Origin: Bradysia coprophila | Lineage: Eukaryota; Arthropoda; Insecta; Diptera; Sciaridae | Direction: 5' to 3' | NCBI RefSeq assembly: GCF_014529535.1 | Contig: NW_023503297.1 | Coordinates: forward strand, 1-64,000 | DNA length: 64,000 nt | Shown here: piece after piece, positions 1-20,400 of the stretch | Layout: the number at the start of each line of letters is the position of its first letter | Numbering within the stretch: position 1 is the first letter of the stretch | Notes under the pieces: generated by a model | What the model was told of the DNA's origin: nothing | Seen by the model: only the letters and a program-made list of their open reading frames with translations | Databases searched by the model: none | Made by a program: the position numbers and the translations under genes

Positions 1-469
1 CGCCAAAGACTGTCCCAAGCCAGTTTGAAAAAGAGTGGAGGGAATGAAGTTTAACGAGGACGTAGCAGTAGATAAGATAGGATTAGATAGATCAATCTTA
101 AGGCTGAATGAATCGTGAGTGGAAGCCGAAAGAATTGGGGTTAAGGGACCAACGTTGAGGCGAAACAACACGATCAGGAAGCCAAGGATAGAACGATCCC
201 AGAATTCTTATTAGCTACTAGGTTAAGCTTTAAGACGTCCTTTAAAAGACGAATAACCTTTTGCTCAGATAGGTTCAAAAGAATGGGCAAAGCTTTATGG
301 AAAAGAATGTTCAAAAAGAGTAACACTACCCCGTCGGGCACTGTGCACTTTGATAGGCACTGTGGTCCCGGAACGTGCAGAAATGCGCGGGTCAGAGCTC
401 GGGATTACCGGGGCGAGCAAAGTAAAGCTTTCATACTCACCAACCCGCAGTAGCAAGCGTGGTGTTTTA

Positions 470-1260
470 ATGCTAAAAACCTTCAAACGAAGCCATAACG
501 AATTATACATTGCCACATATAATGCCAGAACATTGTCGTCAAGACAAAAAATGCAAGAAATGGAAGAAGAGCTAGAAAAGATAAAATGGGATGTTGTGGG
601 AGTGAGCGAAGTGAGAAAACCTGGAGAGGAATGCCTGAAATTACAATCAGGGCATACATTCTTCTACCGAGGAAGTGACAGTCAGATGCTGATGCACGGT
701 GTCGGATTGTTCATAAACAAGCGGTGGTCGGATCGCATAATCACACGAAAAGCATATCCGATCGAGTGATATACGTAAGCCTGAAGATAAATAACAGATA
801 CAGTGTCAAATTAATTCAGGTTTACGCACCCACGTCCACCCATGATGACGAAGAAGTAGAAAGATTCTATGAAGATGTCGAGAAAGCTCTGGACGAAAAC
901 CCATCACATTACCAATATCTAATCGGTGATTTCAATGCGAAGCTGGGAAAACGAGAAGAAGACTCCGAAGTTTCTATTGGTAGTTTTAGCAACGACCAAA
1001 GAAATGAGCGTGGAAATACTTTACTCAACTTCTACAGCAACACAATTTGTACGCAATGAATTCATTTTTTGCAGGAAAGCCTCAACGGAAATGGACTTGG
1101 GCTAGTGCAGATGGTGTAACGAAAAATGAGATCGATTACATCATAACTGGCTGTAAGTCAACCGTTAAGAACGTTACGGTCCTAAAACAATTTTTCAACA
1201 GGTAGTGATCACCGAATGGTTCGTGCAAGAGTCACGTTAAATACCAGATTTCAAAGATCA
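470..1260 (+). pseudogene. LINE apurinic-type endonuclease domain, frameshifted
   Basis: The conceptual protein begins with a stretch like LYIATYNARTLSSRQK, the usual start of an EEP-fold LINE endonuclease. It continues with a D-V-V-G-V-S-E-V-R strand carrying the catalytic Glu, then QVYAPTS and LIGDFNAKLG segments after a frame change near 765. A further frame change near 1056 leads to a KWTW...KNEIDYI segment and then SDHRMVRA at about 1206-1230, the Ser-Asp-His motif that ends this domain. These parts fall in different frames, so the domain is dead here. In an intact element it nicks target DNA to prime reverse transcription. Confidence 0.8.
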
Positions 1261-1799
1261 CAACTAGTTCAGAAAAGTGAAAGGATTGACGTACAACGGC
1301 TTTACACACAAAATGAAGAATTTGCTACGAAAATGACTGCCGAATTAGATAACGTCAACAATCAATGTGAAACATTGGACGAATTGAATACCAAAAATCG
1401 TCGATACAATAATGGTTTCATGAAATCCAAATGCAAATCCGTCCAAGGAAAGAATCAAAACTCAGCAGAGAAACATTAGACCTGATCGCAAGCAGAGCAG
1501 AGTTGGTAAAAAACGGAGGACGAATTCGGTGGAATACCGGAACTTGTCTAAAAGTATCAACAAAGCAAGGAGATCAGATGAAAGAAAATATAATGTCCAA
1601 TTGGCTCAAAACATAATTGAAGCTAACTGCAATATGAAAGTCCTACGGAGAAAAATGACAAACGCCAAAAAGAAATCTTCAAATTACGAGACAAAACAGG
1701 AACGATCCAAACGGATCGAAATGCGATATTAAATATTGCAACAGAATTTTATGAGAATTTGTTTCTTCAGCAAGACAGAGTCCAACGGAAGAAACCGAA

Positions 1800-3331
1800 G
1801 ATAGACCAATAATAAGAAACGTGGGATCGGATGATATGCCCGACATAACTGTTGATGAAGTCAAGGCCGCAGTAGCCGAGATGAAAAACAAAAAGTCTCC
1901 AGGAGAAGATGTGTTCCAGTGGAAGCCATTAAACTAGGTGGAGACTCCTTATTAAAGGCAATCACGGCTTTGTTTAATCAATGTCTCCAATGGGAAGAAG
2001 TACCAGAAGCTTGGGAAAATGCGGTAATTACATTGCTGCATAAAAAAGGAGACATAACAAAGCTGGAAAATTACCGACCCATAAGCCTATTGTCAACACT
2101 CTACAAGTTGTTTATGAAAATCATTACGAAGAGGAACACTAACAAGTTCGACTTCTACCAACCTGTTGAACAAGCTGCTTTCAGATCTGGTTTCAGCACA
2201 AACGACCATTTGCAAGTGATGAGAACGCTTATTGAGAAGTGTCGTGAATACAACATCGACATAGTCTTGCTATTCATAGACTTCGAAAAAGCTTTCGATT
2301 CAGTGGAAACATGGTCGATATTGGACGCATTAGACGAATGTAGAGTAGACTCAAGGTACTCCAACACAATTCGATATGTGTACAAAAATGCTACTTCATG
2401 TATAAAACTTCATAAGAGCACGGAGAAATTCAGAATTGGCCGAGGTGTAAGGCAGGGTGACACCATTTCACCGAAATTATTCACGGCGATTCTGCAGAGT
2501 GTTTTTAGGAAGTTAAACTGGAGTAAAATGGGAATAAAGATAAATGGAGAGTACCTGAGCAATCTCCGCTTCGCTGATGACATTGTACCGATAGCAGCGA
2601 ATCTAGGTCAGGCTCAGCTTATGCTACAACAGTTAAGTGAAGAGGCAAACAAAGTTGGCCTCAAGATGAACTTATCGAAAACAAAAGTCATGACCAACAT
2701 CGGTGACGATAGAGAAATCAAAATTGGTGACACTGTCATTGAACGAGTCGACAGCTACGTATATCTAGGACATAAGCTGAAGTTAGGTCTGGACAACCAA
2801 ACTGCAGAAATAAGACGTAGGATTGGTCTTGCATGGGCAGCGTTCGGAAAACTCAGACTAATTTTCAAAAGCAAAATGAATAATAGTCTGAAACGCAAAG
2901 TTTTCGACACTTGTGTCCTTCCAGTGCTCACTTATGGAGCGGAAACGTTAACTTTAACGAAAGCATCCGAAGAAAAATTGAGAGTGACACAAAGAGCCAT
3001 GGAACGGAGTATGCTTGGAATAACACTCAGAGACAGAATGACGAATCAATGGATTCGACAACAAACCAGGGTCGTTGATGTCATGGAAAGAATAGCATCT
3101 CTGAAATGGAGCTGGGCGGGACATATTGCAAGAAGGACAGACGAACGTTGGACCAAAAAGATCATGAACTGGCGACCATATAAAAGACGAGCTATAGGTA
3201 GACCACCAGAGAGATGGACAAACGGAATTAAGAATATTGCAGGTACAAACTGGCAGCAAATGGCAATGGATCGTACGAAATGGAAAGAAGTTGGAGAGGC
3301 CTACATCCAGCAGTGGATAGAAACAGGCTGA
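1800..3331 (+). pseudogene. LINE reverse transcriptase region
   Basis: An open frame of 470 codons at 1919-3331 holds most of the RT: YRPISLLS (finger/palm entry), FIDFEKAFDSV with the first catalytic Asp, RQGDTISPKLF, and LRFADDIV with the catalytic Asp pair. A C-terminal part rich in Arg and Trp follows, with a GRPPERW segment typical of RTE elements. The frame upstream (about 1850-1910, EVKAAVAEMKNKKSPGED) is joined only through a small deletion near 1911 that puts a stop before the long frame. The long frame looks little damaged, but it lacks its own start context and an intact endonuclease, so I treat it as a remnant. Confidence 0.85.
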
Positions 3332-3357
3332 AAAAGAAGAAGAAGAAGAAGAAAGAA

Positions 3358-5743
3358 ATTTGTGATTCGCTTAAATGCCTTGGAGATCCCGAATAAACTC
3401 CAGAAACATTTTTCGACACTATTGTACCGATCATTTTCCATTTGTAATGTTGGAGAAAGTAGATGGTATATTTTCATAAAAACGCCAGCGTTAGCTAGAT
3501 TATTGAATTTTGATCCGTCTGAGTACCAGATGAGATCTATATTGGCAGGAATTGCGGGTTGCTAGACCAGTCTTCTCTAGATGAAATAAAATCGTTTCAA
3601 ATTTGTTCTCGAAACAAAAAGTTGGAGTGGTAGAGTCAAACGGGAGTTCGAAGTATGGTGACTCTTCCACCATTGTTTTCCAGAATGCAGCGTGACCAAA
3701 ATTGGTCTCGTGGAGGAGAGATGAGTGTTCACGATAACTTGAGTAAATCTCAGCGGATTTTCAAAAACTTTTTTTTATTCGATGAAGTATCGAAATCTTC
3801 AGGTCAAGTTTGAAAATAGGTGGAACCATCTGGGAGTAGTTCTCAGAAGAAGCCGTTACAACTCTTTGTTAAGATGAGAAATATAGTAATTCACAACCGA
3901 TTTAAAAAAAATGTTTGGAGGAGAATGGAATTACTGAGGTTAGGTTCCAAGGTAGATTATGTTGGTCTAACGATCTACCTGCTGTTGCTAAACGAATTTT
4001 GTATCTATTCAATAGTATTTTGTTTCGTTACAAAAACGAATAAACAGAACAAAAATTAATGAGTTTAAGTTTAATTGAAGACATACTCCATTTTTTAAAT
4101 GAAAAAATTACGATTTCTTTGAAAATTTCTGAATTTTTCTGTCGAAATTGAGTCTCCAGATAAATATATTTTTTTAATTGCTGCTGTTGATGTATCTTAT
4201 GCGATATAAAAGGTTCCCTGAAGTTCTCCGTTTAATTTAATAATTGTTTTTTTTTCGCTAAAATTGAGAAAACGGCAAAAAATAGTTCAAACTTCGTAGG
4301 TTTTCACCAATTTTTAACATTTTTGACAATTTTTGACGCGTTTGTCCCATATAGAAAAATTTCTATGCATTGTTTCGGATGTATTAAAGTTAGTGCTACA
4401 ATTTTCTGTCATTTCCCGGCTCATTTCAAATTTAAATGTTTCGAACATCGAAAGGAAACAGGGTAATTTGGTGCAAGAAAAATCCGATTGTGTATTAACC
4501 TCACTTTTTGCTCAATATCTCGGGCAATTTTTTTTTTATCACTTTCGGAACTTTTTTGGCTGTAGTTGAGACCTGTACCTGTCGAATGAGCCTACTTACA
4601 CGAAATCCGGTCGTAAGACACCGGCCAAAAATGGCTTCAAAGTTAGCGGTTTTTTTGTGTAGTGTCTACGGAAAATGACCATATTTCCGCCATTTTGTTT
4701 TTCCAAAAAAAAAGTTCTTCCATAAAACGTAGGTAATTAATGTACCTTTCTGACAAAAAAAAAGAAATCCGAGCCAAGTCACTTCTATCTCGAGTTATAG
4801 CGATTCTTAGTTTTACACTAAAGCGGTAATTTTACCGGTAATACCGGTTCATCGACCTCAAGAAAGAAATTTAGTTCTACAACTTGTGATACTCTATCAG
4901 AATCCATTCACAAAAAATCTTAAAACCTCGAATCCCACAGAGCCACTTTTCGTGACACAAGCGTCTGGACTATGGCCTGAAAGGTGTGACCCCACACCAC
5001 AAAACAAAGATTCTAAACTTGTTATTGTTGTAGTTTTTTTTTATTTTTACTGATAAATTAAAATTTTAAACATTGCGCGCGTATTTAAATTCTGGACGAA
5101 ATACTACAAAAGATTTTTTTTTTTTTGATATTTTTTCTTCTTCTCAATTTTTCATTGAATAATATGTAGAGATACACGGGCCGCTTGTATAATAATTTTT
5201 TTTTATCTGAGCCGAAATGCCATTATTCGATAAATAGGTAGAAAGGAAGAACAACACAAACGAATTGGAGATTTTTCATTATTATTTTTCATTTCTTTTT
5301 TTTTTGCTTAAAAAAATCAAAGTCACTAGAATTCTGCAAATTATTATTGCCCAGGCTAAAAATGCTATGTTCTGTTTACACATTTTTTGTTTTTTTTTTG
5401 TTTTAAATATATTTTTTTGCTTTTTGGTTAATTATGATGTCATTTAACAGGAATTTTCAATTGATTCTCAACTTTAAAATATTTTTTTTTATTTCTTTAA
5501 AAATAACGGTTTTTTATGCACTTTTTATTTTGTTTTGTTTGTTATGAGTTTGTGTCCTTGTTGCAATTACTAATAGGAATTTTTTTTATTTATTTTACTT
5601 TATTTGTCTATTTAAGTTGTTCAAATTCATGACTCTGTTTTGTATGGTTTTTTTTCTGTTTATTTTCTTTAAGTATCTGCTGTGTATCATATTATAACCT
5701 CCCGCTTTTCATCGTTTTTTCTTCATCCATTCTTCTCCTCCCT
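3358..5743. other. Intergenic / Vilse 3' flank, no gene seen
   Basis: AT-rich DNA without a convincing coding region; the longest open frames here are low-complexity. Positions 3640-3960 share a degenerate motif (a 'ttttcaaaaactttttttt' core and an 'aagtttgaa' segment) with the tandem block at 27840-28430, so this is probably a single unit of that repeat family. T-rich runs dominate 5000-5740. Some of the right part could be 3' untranslated sequence of the minus-strand gene ending at 5784. Confidence 0.5.
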
Positions 5744-5749
5744 TTTATT
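5744..5749 (-). terminator. Likely polyadenylation signal of Vilse (AATAAA)
   Basis: TTTATT on the plus strand gives AATAAA on the minus strand, 35 nt past the Vilse stop. Other T-rich candidates occur further left, so the true cleavage site is unproven. Confidence 0.45.
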
Positions 5750-5783
5750 ATTTTGTTCTCTTGAAATCATTTCCTAAACCTAC

Positions 5784-13900
<8,117 letters not shown>

Positions 13901-15358
13901 AATGCCATCAATAAATGGTGTTTTATAATACAAAAAATCACTTAAAACATTACATTATTCGGAAATTATTTTGGTGAAAACGACAACAAACTCGTCTTTT
14001 ATTCATTTCGCCATTTTTGACATTTTGTTGTTGTAAAATGTTCGAATTTTTATTGCACTTGGGTCAATCGTGTCTTACAATGCTTCATCGAAAGAGCCGA
14101 AAATGTTCTGAGTTTCGTGGTATTTCTGAACATTTTTTGATACGGTGAGATTTGTCATATCATTCGTGGGTCGTAGATTTTCATTCGAAACTATTCACGT
14201 TCACGATGCATTAAATGAGTATTTTATGAGTTACGTAAATATTTTGGTTCTTTCGGTCTAAGTTGCCACTGTTGCCATAAAGTCAGGAGGTAATCTGTAA
14301 CCTTAAACATGTTTCCTGTTATTACACTAAAAGGGGAGAAGGTCCACAAAGGACATTTTCATAAAGGGCGAAAGGTTTGATTGAGACATTTTACGACCAA
14401 TAACTAGATCAAGCTGGGCCACCAGCTTAACGTGATTTCCGAACTACCCCTCAAACCACTATGCAAATACTATCTGAGGAAAGTTAGGCGCGTATCTGAT
14501 CCTAAATGTAGGCACATTCATCGTATTTAGGTTACGTCATACGGGTCATTCAGTAAGTATACATCACTGCATCAATCAAAGACACTATAAAATTGCCCAA
14601 ATTGTGAAGCTTGCGTCAACTATAGGACATAACCAATCTGACGTATTTGCTAGAAAAATTCCATGTGGAATTTTGTGTCATATAGGAATCGAACACCGAA
14701 TTTTGGCGAGGTCAGTCACTTCAGTCAGCCTCCGAATATTGTCTATGTTAATTCTATCAGCTGTGGAATTCCAAGTGAAAAAGAAAGTCTCAAACTGTCG
14801 AGATGTAGTCCCACTTCTTAGAGAACAATACAATGGGGGACTGAAGGTTTGACAAGCTATTTTTTATCGACGTAAAACATTATTATAAACAGAAAATTGT
14901 TTCACGGTATGTCTCTAAAATGCACTGATTTGTTAAAAGTTCGTCTAAACTTCGAAACGTACAGCCGATTGTAAGAAAATTACAAAAATGGCGTCCCTAT
15001 ATTTTTGATTTTACACTGTTTTTAGAAATTCTTTTGATCAGAATTGTCGATACCCATGTGGTCCTTGCTGCAGAACACCTTACACATACTTATTTTCATC
15101 GAGACTGGAAACGGGCTCCGGCACATTTTAGGCGTCTGACAAAATTGGGTGGATTTGGGGTTGTACTTTGTAAACAAAATTAATTTTATTAAAAAATCTG
15201 TGCATTTTAGAGGCACTTTTTGCTCTGTTCTGCGTCGAATTGGTCAAAACTTCCAAGGTTCTGAAAGACACTTTCGAGTTGATCACGAAGGCAGTGTGAT
15301 CAAAATTTTCCTGTAGCGTCAACTAGGTTTGGAAAATTTTATGTGACGATTTCAACTT
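13901..15358. other. Divergent upstream region of Vilse and BRAT1 (left part), no gene seen
   Basis: No coding region recognised. It should hold the Vilse promoter and 5' untranslated sequence immediately right of 13900. No core promoter motif stood out clearly enough to call. The open frames here (for example 14604-14852) lack known motifs. Confidence 0.4.
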
Positions 15359-16772
15359 AAAAACGAGCCATCAGAACAGTCGGAGCGTTTGCTGCGACTG
15401 AGCCCCGTACGAACCCGTATATCTATTGCGTACGTGACCCCAGTGCGTCTGTCACCCTACTTTGAGCGTAAACCTATTGCGCCCGTAAACGTAGTTGAAG
15501 TCAAATTATTATGAAATGTGTACATCTTAGAAATTGCGCATAGCGCAATTACGAAGCCCCGTACGACGTTCCTTTCAAGTGTAACACAAATTTCAAGTTG
15601 ACCTAAAATTTTAATTAGTCCTAGTTACGGCCTTAGTCCAACGACCCAAATTTAATTTTTTTTCAACATGGCCTTCGATTACCTTCCAAATGAAACAAAA
15701 ATTAGGAAAATGGGATGAAATTTACTCGAGTTATATGCAAAATACACTTAGAGCCGAGCAGCGGCCCTAGTCCAAGGACCCAAATTTTAAATTCTTTTCA
15801 ACAACATTCTATTCGGTAGTCAATTGTCTTTTAAATGAAACAAAAATTAGGAAAAACGGATGAAATTTACTCGAGTTATATGCAAAATACACTTAGGGCC
15901 GAGTAGCGGCGTTAGTCCAAGGACCCAATTCTTTTTTTCAACAATCTATTCGATGTTCGATTACCTTTCAAATGAAACAAAATTTAGGAAAATCGGATCA
16001 AATTTACTCGAGTTATATGCAAAATACACTTAGGGCCGAGGAGCGGCCTCAGTCCAAGGACCGAAATTTCAAACATTTTACTCACCACATTCCATTCGGT
16101 ATTCAATTACCTTTCATATAAGACAAAAACTAGCAAAATTGGATGAGATTTAGTCGATTTATATGCAAAATACACTTAGGGCCGAGGAGCGGCCTCAGTC
16201 CTAGGACCCAAATTTAAAACGTTCTTCGCCACATTATATTCGGGCTTCGATTACCTTTCAAATGAAACAAAAATTACGAAAAAAGGATGAAATTTACTCG
16301 AGTTATATGCAAAATACACTTAGGGCAGAGTAGCCTTTCACTTCTAGGGCCCTAACTCACGGTCCATTCACCCGATTTTAATAAACGTTTTTTTCCTGGA
16401 TCGGTATCAACAATACCTATCGTTTGCCGTTTCATTTGCATTTCCATCGTTTTTTTTTTGGCGTAAATATCCCCAAAAGACCTTAAAGCACTTAGGCGGC
16501 CCTAACTCACGAAGGGCCGACCTAAATATGCCCATCTTCGAACTTAGCCTCACTATTTTGACTATCTTTCAGGGAAAAAAAAAATTGAAATCGGATTTGA
16601 TTTACTCAAGATATCGACGTGACGGACAGACGGACAGACAAAATTTTTATTGCGGATTCGTTATCTATGAACGTAGGCAAACACTTTGCCCTTACCGTCT
16701 GCTTCGAATTCCATCAATTACACACGACATCGTAATTCTATAAGCCCCTTTGTACTTCGTACGGGGCTAAAA
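15359..16772 (+). mobile_element. Helentron-like non-autonomous element, copy A (five internal repeats)
   Basis: Begins with ACGAGCCATCAGAACAGTCG and ends in GTACTTCGTACGGGGCTAA. GCCCCGTACGA near the 5' side recurs inverted at the 3' end, giving subterminal inverted repeats. The 3' end folds as AGCCCC..GTAC-TTC-GTACGGGGCT and finishes in CTAA. A second small hairpin (AATTGCGC-ATA-GCGCAATT) lies at about 15532-15552. The middle (15640-16330) contains five tandem units of 137-146 bp marked by AATACACTTAGGGCCGAG. These traits (subterminal inverted repeats, tandem core, 3' hairpin, CTRR-like end) match DINE-1/HINE elements, which are Helentron derivatives. The class call is inference. Confidence 0.65.
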
Positions 16773-17415
16773 AAATTGTTTTCAAGTTGACTTTTCAAAC
16801 AATATACATGTCTGAATGGTCAAAATTTGTGTTTCACCTGCCTTCGTAAGTGTCTTAACCTGTTCTTTCAGAACCTTGAAAACTTCAATCCCCCATTGTA
16901 GACTTTTATTTCCACTAGGAATGGCAGTGCACACGTTGTGACATAACTTTTAGTTTCAATGATGACAAGGTGCAATAATAAACTGAATCCGATAAACGAT
17001 AAATTTGATCGATTAAGTCGTCAGAATTACCATAACTTCGAAGACTGCATAATGAATATGAAAATGTAAAAAGTTTCGTTGCTTTAAATTTTGAAATCAG
17101 AAAACATAACCGGCACGAAATCACATTCGTTTAGATCGTTTTCTATTTGCTGGGCTCAATATTTTGACAGTTTTCTGTTGTTTCTTTCAATATTTCATTT
17201 TTTTTGCTCTTGTTGTTGATTCGACGATTAATTTTCAGTATTTTTTTTATCATTTAACAAACACGGAACATCACACAACAGAGACAGTGTATATAATTAG
17301 TCCTGATAACGTGGAATAGAAATTTTCAATTTACAATTTGTTAGAATGTTAGAATGTTCAGACTTTAATTGCAAATCTACCACCAACTGAATGCGCGAAA
17401 GACTTAACAATAACA
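16773..17415. other. Upstream region of BRAT1, no gene seen
   Basis: AT-rich DNA between the Helentron-like copy and the BRAT1 start. It probably contains the BRAT1 promoter and 5' untranslated sequence; no specific element could be supported. Confidence 0.4.
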
Positions 17416-20400
17416 ATGGACATCGACGGAAACGAAGATATAGCAAAAAAACTCGAAAGAGTTTTAAATGGTTTTCTCGTTCAAGGTTGTAAGCTCATTG
17501 ACGATGTTTACTTAGAGATGTTGATTACACACTTGTCTCGCAAAACTGGCGAACGTAAGATATAAATATGAAACATGAAATACACACGTACGACGAGATG
17601 GTCAAAAAGAATTAAAAAAATGATTCACGAAACGAATTGTATGTTCATTTGCAGGTTGCGTTGATGTTTTCAAACAGTCGGCATTTTTCCGAGATTGGAT
17701 TGGAAAGGCCGCCACACAGATCGAAAGCAACTCTCAAAATAGCGCTCAGCTATGCGCATTTACGTTGCGTTTGATGGCAATTTTATTTACCGACGAATGG
17801 CTGTTTATGAATATTATCGAAACAGATATTTGTTTAAGGTAAGCCAACATTTTAGCGTCGCATATTACATGTAGTAGGTACTTCAATTAGCTTATCGCTT
17901 AATTCAGTAATGTAATGTTACCAAGTGTTTCGCACCAAAAAATTATTAGATTTTTTCCGACTTCACTTTGGATATTCATTTGCTTCACATGTCCGGAGTG
18001 TCGTCGGTCTAAAGGGAGAAGTGGAGCTAAATTTTATAACTAAATCTAAAAGCAAAATCATCATTGTCGTCTTTTAACTATGCTTTAACTATGCAGTCAA
18101 TTTATTGAGGCAGTGAAATGCGATTAAGATGCCAAAAATAATAAAGTTCGTAAAAGAGCGCGACCGCACGTTAATATTCATGTAATTCTGTGTTATCGTC
18201 CAACAATAAGAAATCATTTCGACAAGTTTCGTTGCATTTTTCATAACGACGAACCTTCTGTCACGAATACAGCAATTTTCTTCAATCATGTTGCAATAAT
18301 AATTAATCACCGAAATGGATGAGATTTCCGATCTTGACCGTAAAAAAAATTATTAGCTTTGATGTGCAGCAAGTAATAGCAAAACTTTGAGTCACTTATC
18401 ATTTTTACGGCTGTGAACAATGACAAGCGATAATTTTCGCCTTTTCGGCCTACAGTGAGTCATGCAACGAGTTGCTTGTTTTATGTTGTAAAGGGAAATG
18501 AAGAGACACTTTTACAAACTGCCATGATATTGCGAAATGTCTCAAAGTTTTTTTTTTTGTATTTTGTTTATCAGATTGTTTGGTCGAAATTTAGCTTTTT
18601 CGTAGAATTCAGAAATTTTCATGATAACATCAACACGTTCAGTGATTGTCAGCCACACGGGTCATTGTACCATTCTATGAATTTACGGGAAAATTTCTTC
18701 CAAGAAAATTTTGTGGTGAGCCCGATTTTTCTGAAAGTGGTATCGACTTAGGAAAAGCAGTCTCTCGATTATTATAAATGGTTCATGATTTCATGTGACT
18801 GTGTTTTCCTATCGGCCATGGAAATAATGCGGTATCCTAGATACCGGGAAGGACATTTGGTTACAATGCAGAAAGTTCATGTACAAAATTGGAAATTTCT
18901 TTTTTTTTTTTACTCTCTGTCGACGGGAAGTCTTTATGAACGGGAAGAACTTCCTGTTTTCGCGCTTCTTTATCTGTTGAGCATTCTAGTTTACTGATTT
19001 AAGAATTGTATCAGTGAAAGAAAAACCCAAAGATTTATCTGGAAGTCTTTATCAGCTGGAACAGGCATGAGCGCCGACGGAAAAACCTCGGCGGCGGCTA
19101 GCCGAAAAAAAATTCTCGGCGGCGGCGAAAAAATCGGCTTGAGCCGGCTTAAAACGGCTCGGCTGGAGGTTCCTTTTAACTTTTTTTCAAAATAAAAACG
19201 TTTTGATAAATTCATGGAAAATGAACTAGTAAGCATGAAAATGAAATTGTACGGAAAGCGAAAATGTAGGTAGATTAGGTTGTTCAAAGTGGAAGTGGAA
19301 CTGGTCTTGTTACAAGCAAGTCTCTAAGTCTAAGGTTCACTAACTCGTCAAGTTTTATTGCCTCAAAACTTGAGCTAAATGGAAAATCATGCTCCGGTAC
19401 ACTCATTTAACTCATTAAGAAAATGGTTTTCGAGAAGAAATCGAAAGCTCACGAAAATCAAGTAAAAATTGAAAAGAAAAAAAAATCGAGAAAATTCGCA
19501 AAGATCGATAAAGTTTTCACAAATTTGTGAATTAACTGATTGTGCGCCTTCGGCTCGTTCCGCAAAGGTCATACTTGCCAAAACAACAAACTTAGAAGCG
19601 AGGACGTAATATACCATTCTGGAAAATTCATGAAAATTCAAAAAGTACTTGAGCTGCTTAGGATCGACAGGAATCTCGGTTTTCAAAATTATTTCACCCA
19701 TTCACCTTTCGAAATCTTTATTTCATTTTCCAGCCGTTTCAAGCCGGCTTGAGCCGTGTTTTTGGCACCGGCTCGGCTGCGGCGCGGCTTGCTCAAAAAT
19801 GGCCGGCGGCGGCCTGATCGGCGGCTTATTTTCGGCGGCGCTCATGCCTGAGCGGGAAGAACTTATTTGGAAGTCTTTATGTGCGGGAAGAACATGTTGG
19901 GAAGTCTTATCCAGCGGGAAATAAATATTTTGCTGGAATTAAAGTTTCCGACGATCTGCAAGCAGCTTTTTAACAAAAGTTCTTTTGTAAAAATTGAAAA
20001 GTCAAAATTAGAAAGCCCCGACAAGATTGCAACATTCCGTTCACACCAAGATTCACACTAAAGCCTTCACGAAAAGTAACGAAAAGGTCAGGAAATGTAG
20101 TTCATAATGTTCGGAGACCGGGAAGTTTTGACTTGGTCGCTAACCAAGAAAACATTATTTCCATGACCGCTTCCCATTGAAATGTGTACTCGTAAAATCC
20201 AGAGCCTCAAAATATTTTTTTTACGTTTTCGCCGTGAAAGACTCGTCAACCAGGGACTTTTTTTTAGGAAAACCTTTAGGAAAAGTTGGTTAAAATTGGA
20301 AAGTGTTTTGTCAGAAATAGTTCCTGATATCAACATTAGACTACACGAAATGACCGAACGTTCGTCGACCGTCACATCGAATCGTACATTGAGAAAAGCG

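Larger units (their letters stand above)
1..3357 (+). mobile_element. Decayed RTE-like non-LTR retrotransposon (LINE)
   Basis: Endonuclease and reverse transcriptase regions lie in the order expected for a LINE, on the same strand, followed by a short GAA/AAG-rich tail at about 3332-3357. Such microsatellite-like 3' tails are typical of the RTE clade. The endonuclease resembles the insect 'craniofacial development protein 2-like' sequences that come from RTE elements. The reading frame is broken several times (near 765, near 1056, between the endonuclease and RT parts, and near 1911), so this copy cannot make a full polyprotein. The 5' limit is not determined: the element may begin within the first 350 bases or outside the window. 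No target-site duplication was identified. Confidence 0.85.

Noticed and set aside
19000..19924. Open frames starting [15 protein letters not shown] and similar, also at 54714 and 62468
   Set aside because: They lie across the hAT MITE copies, change length between copies and show no transposase or other domain.
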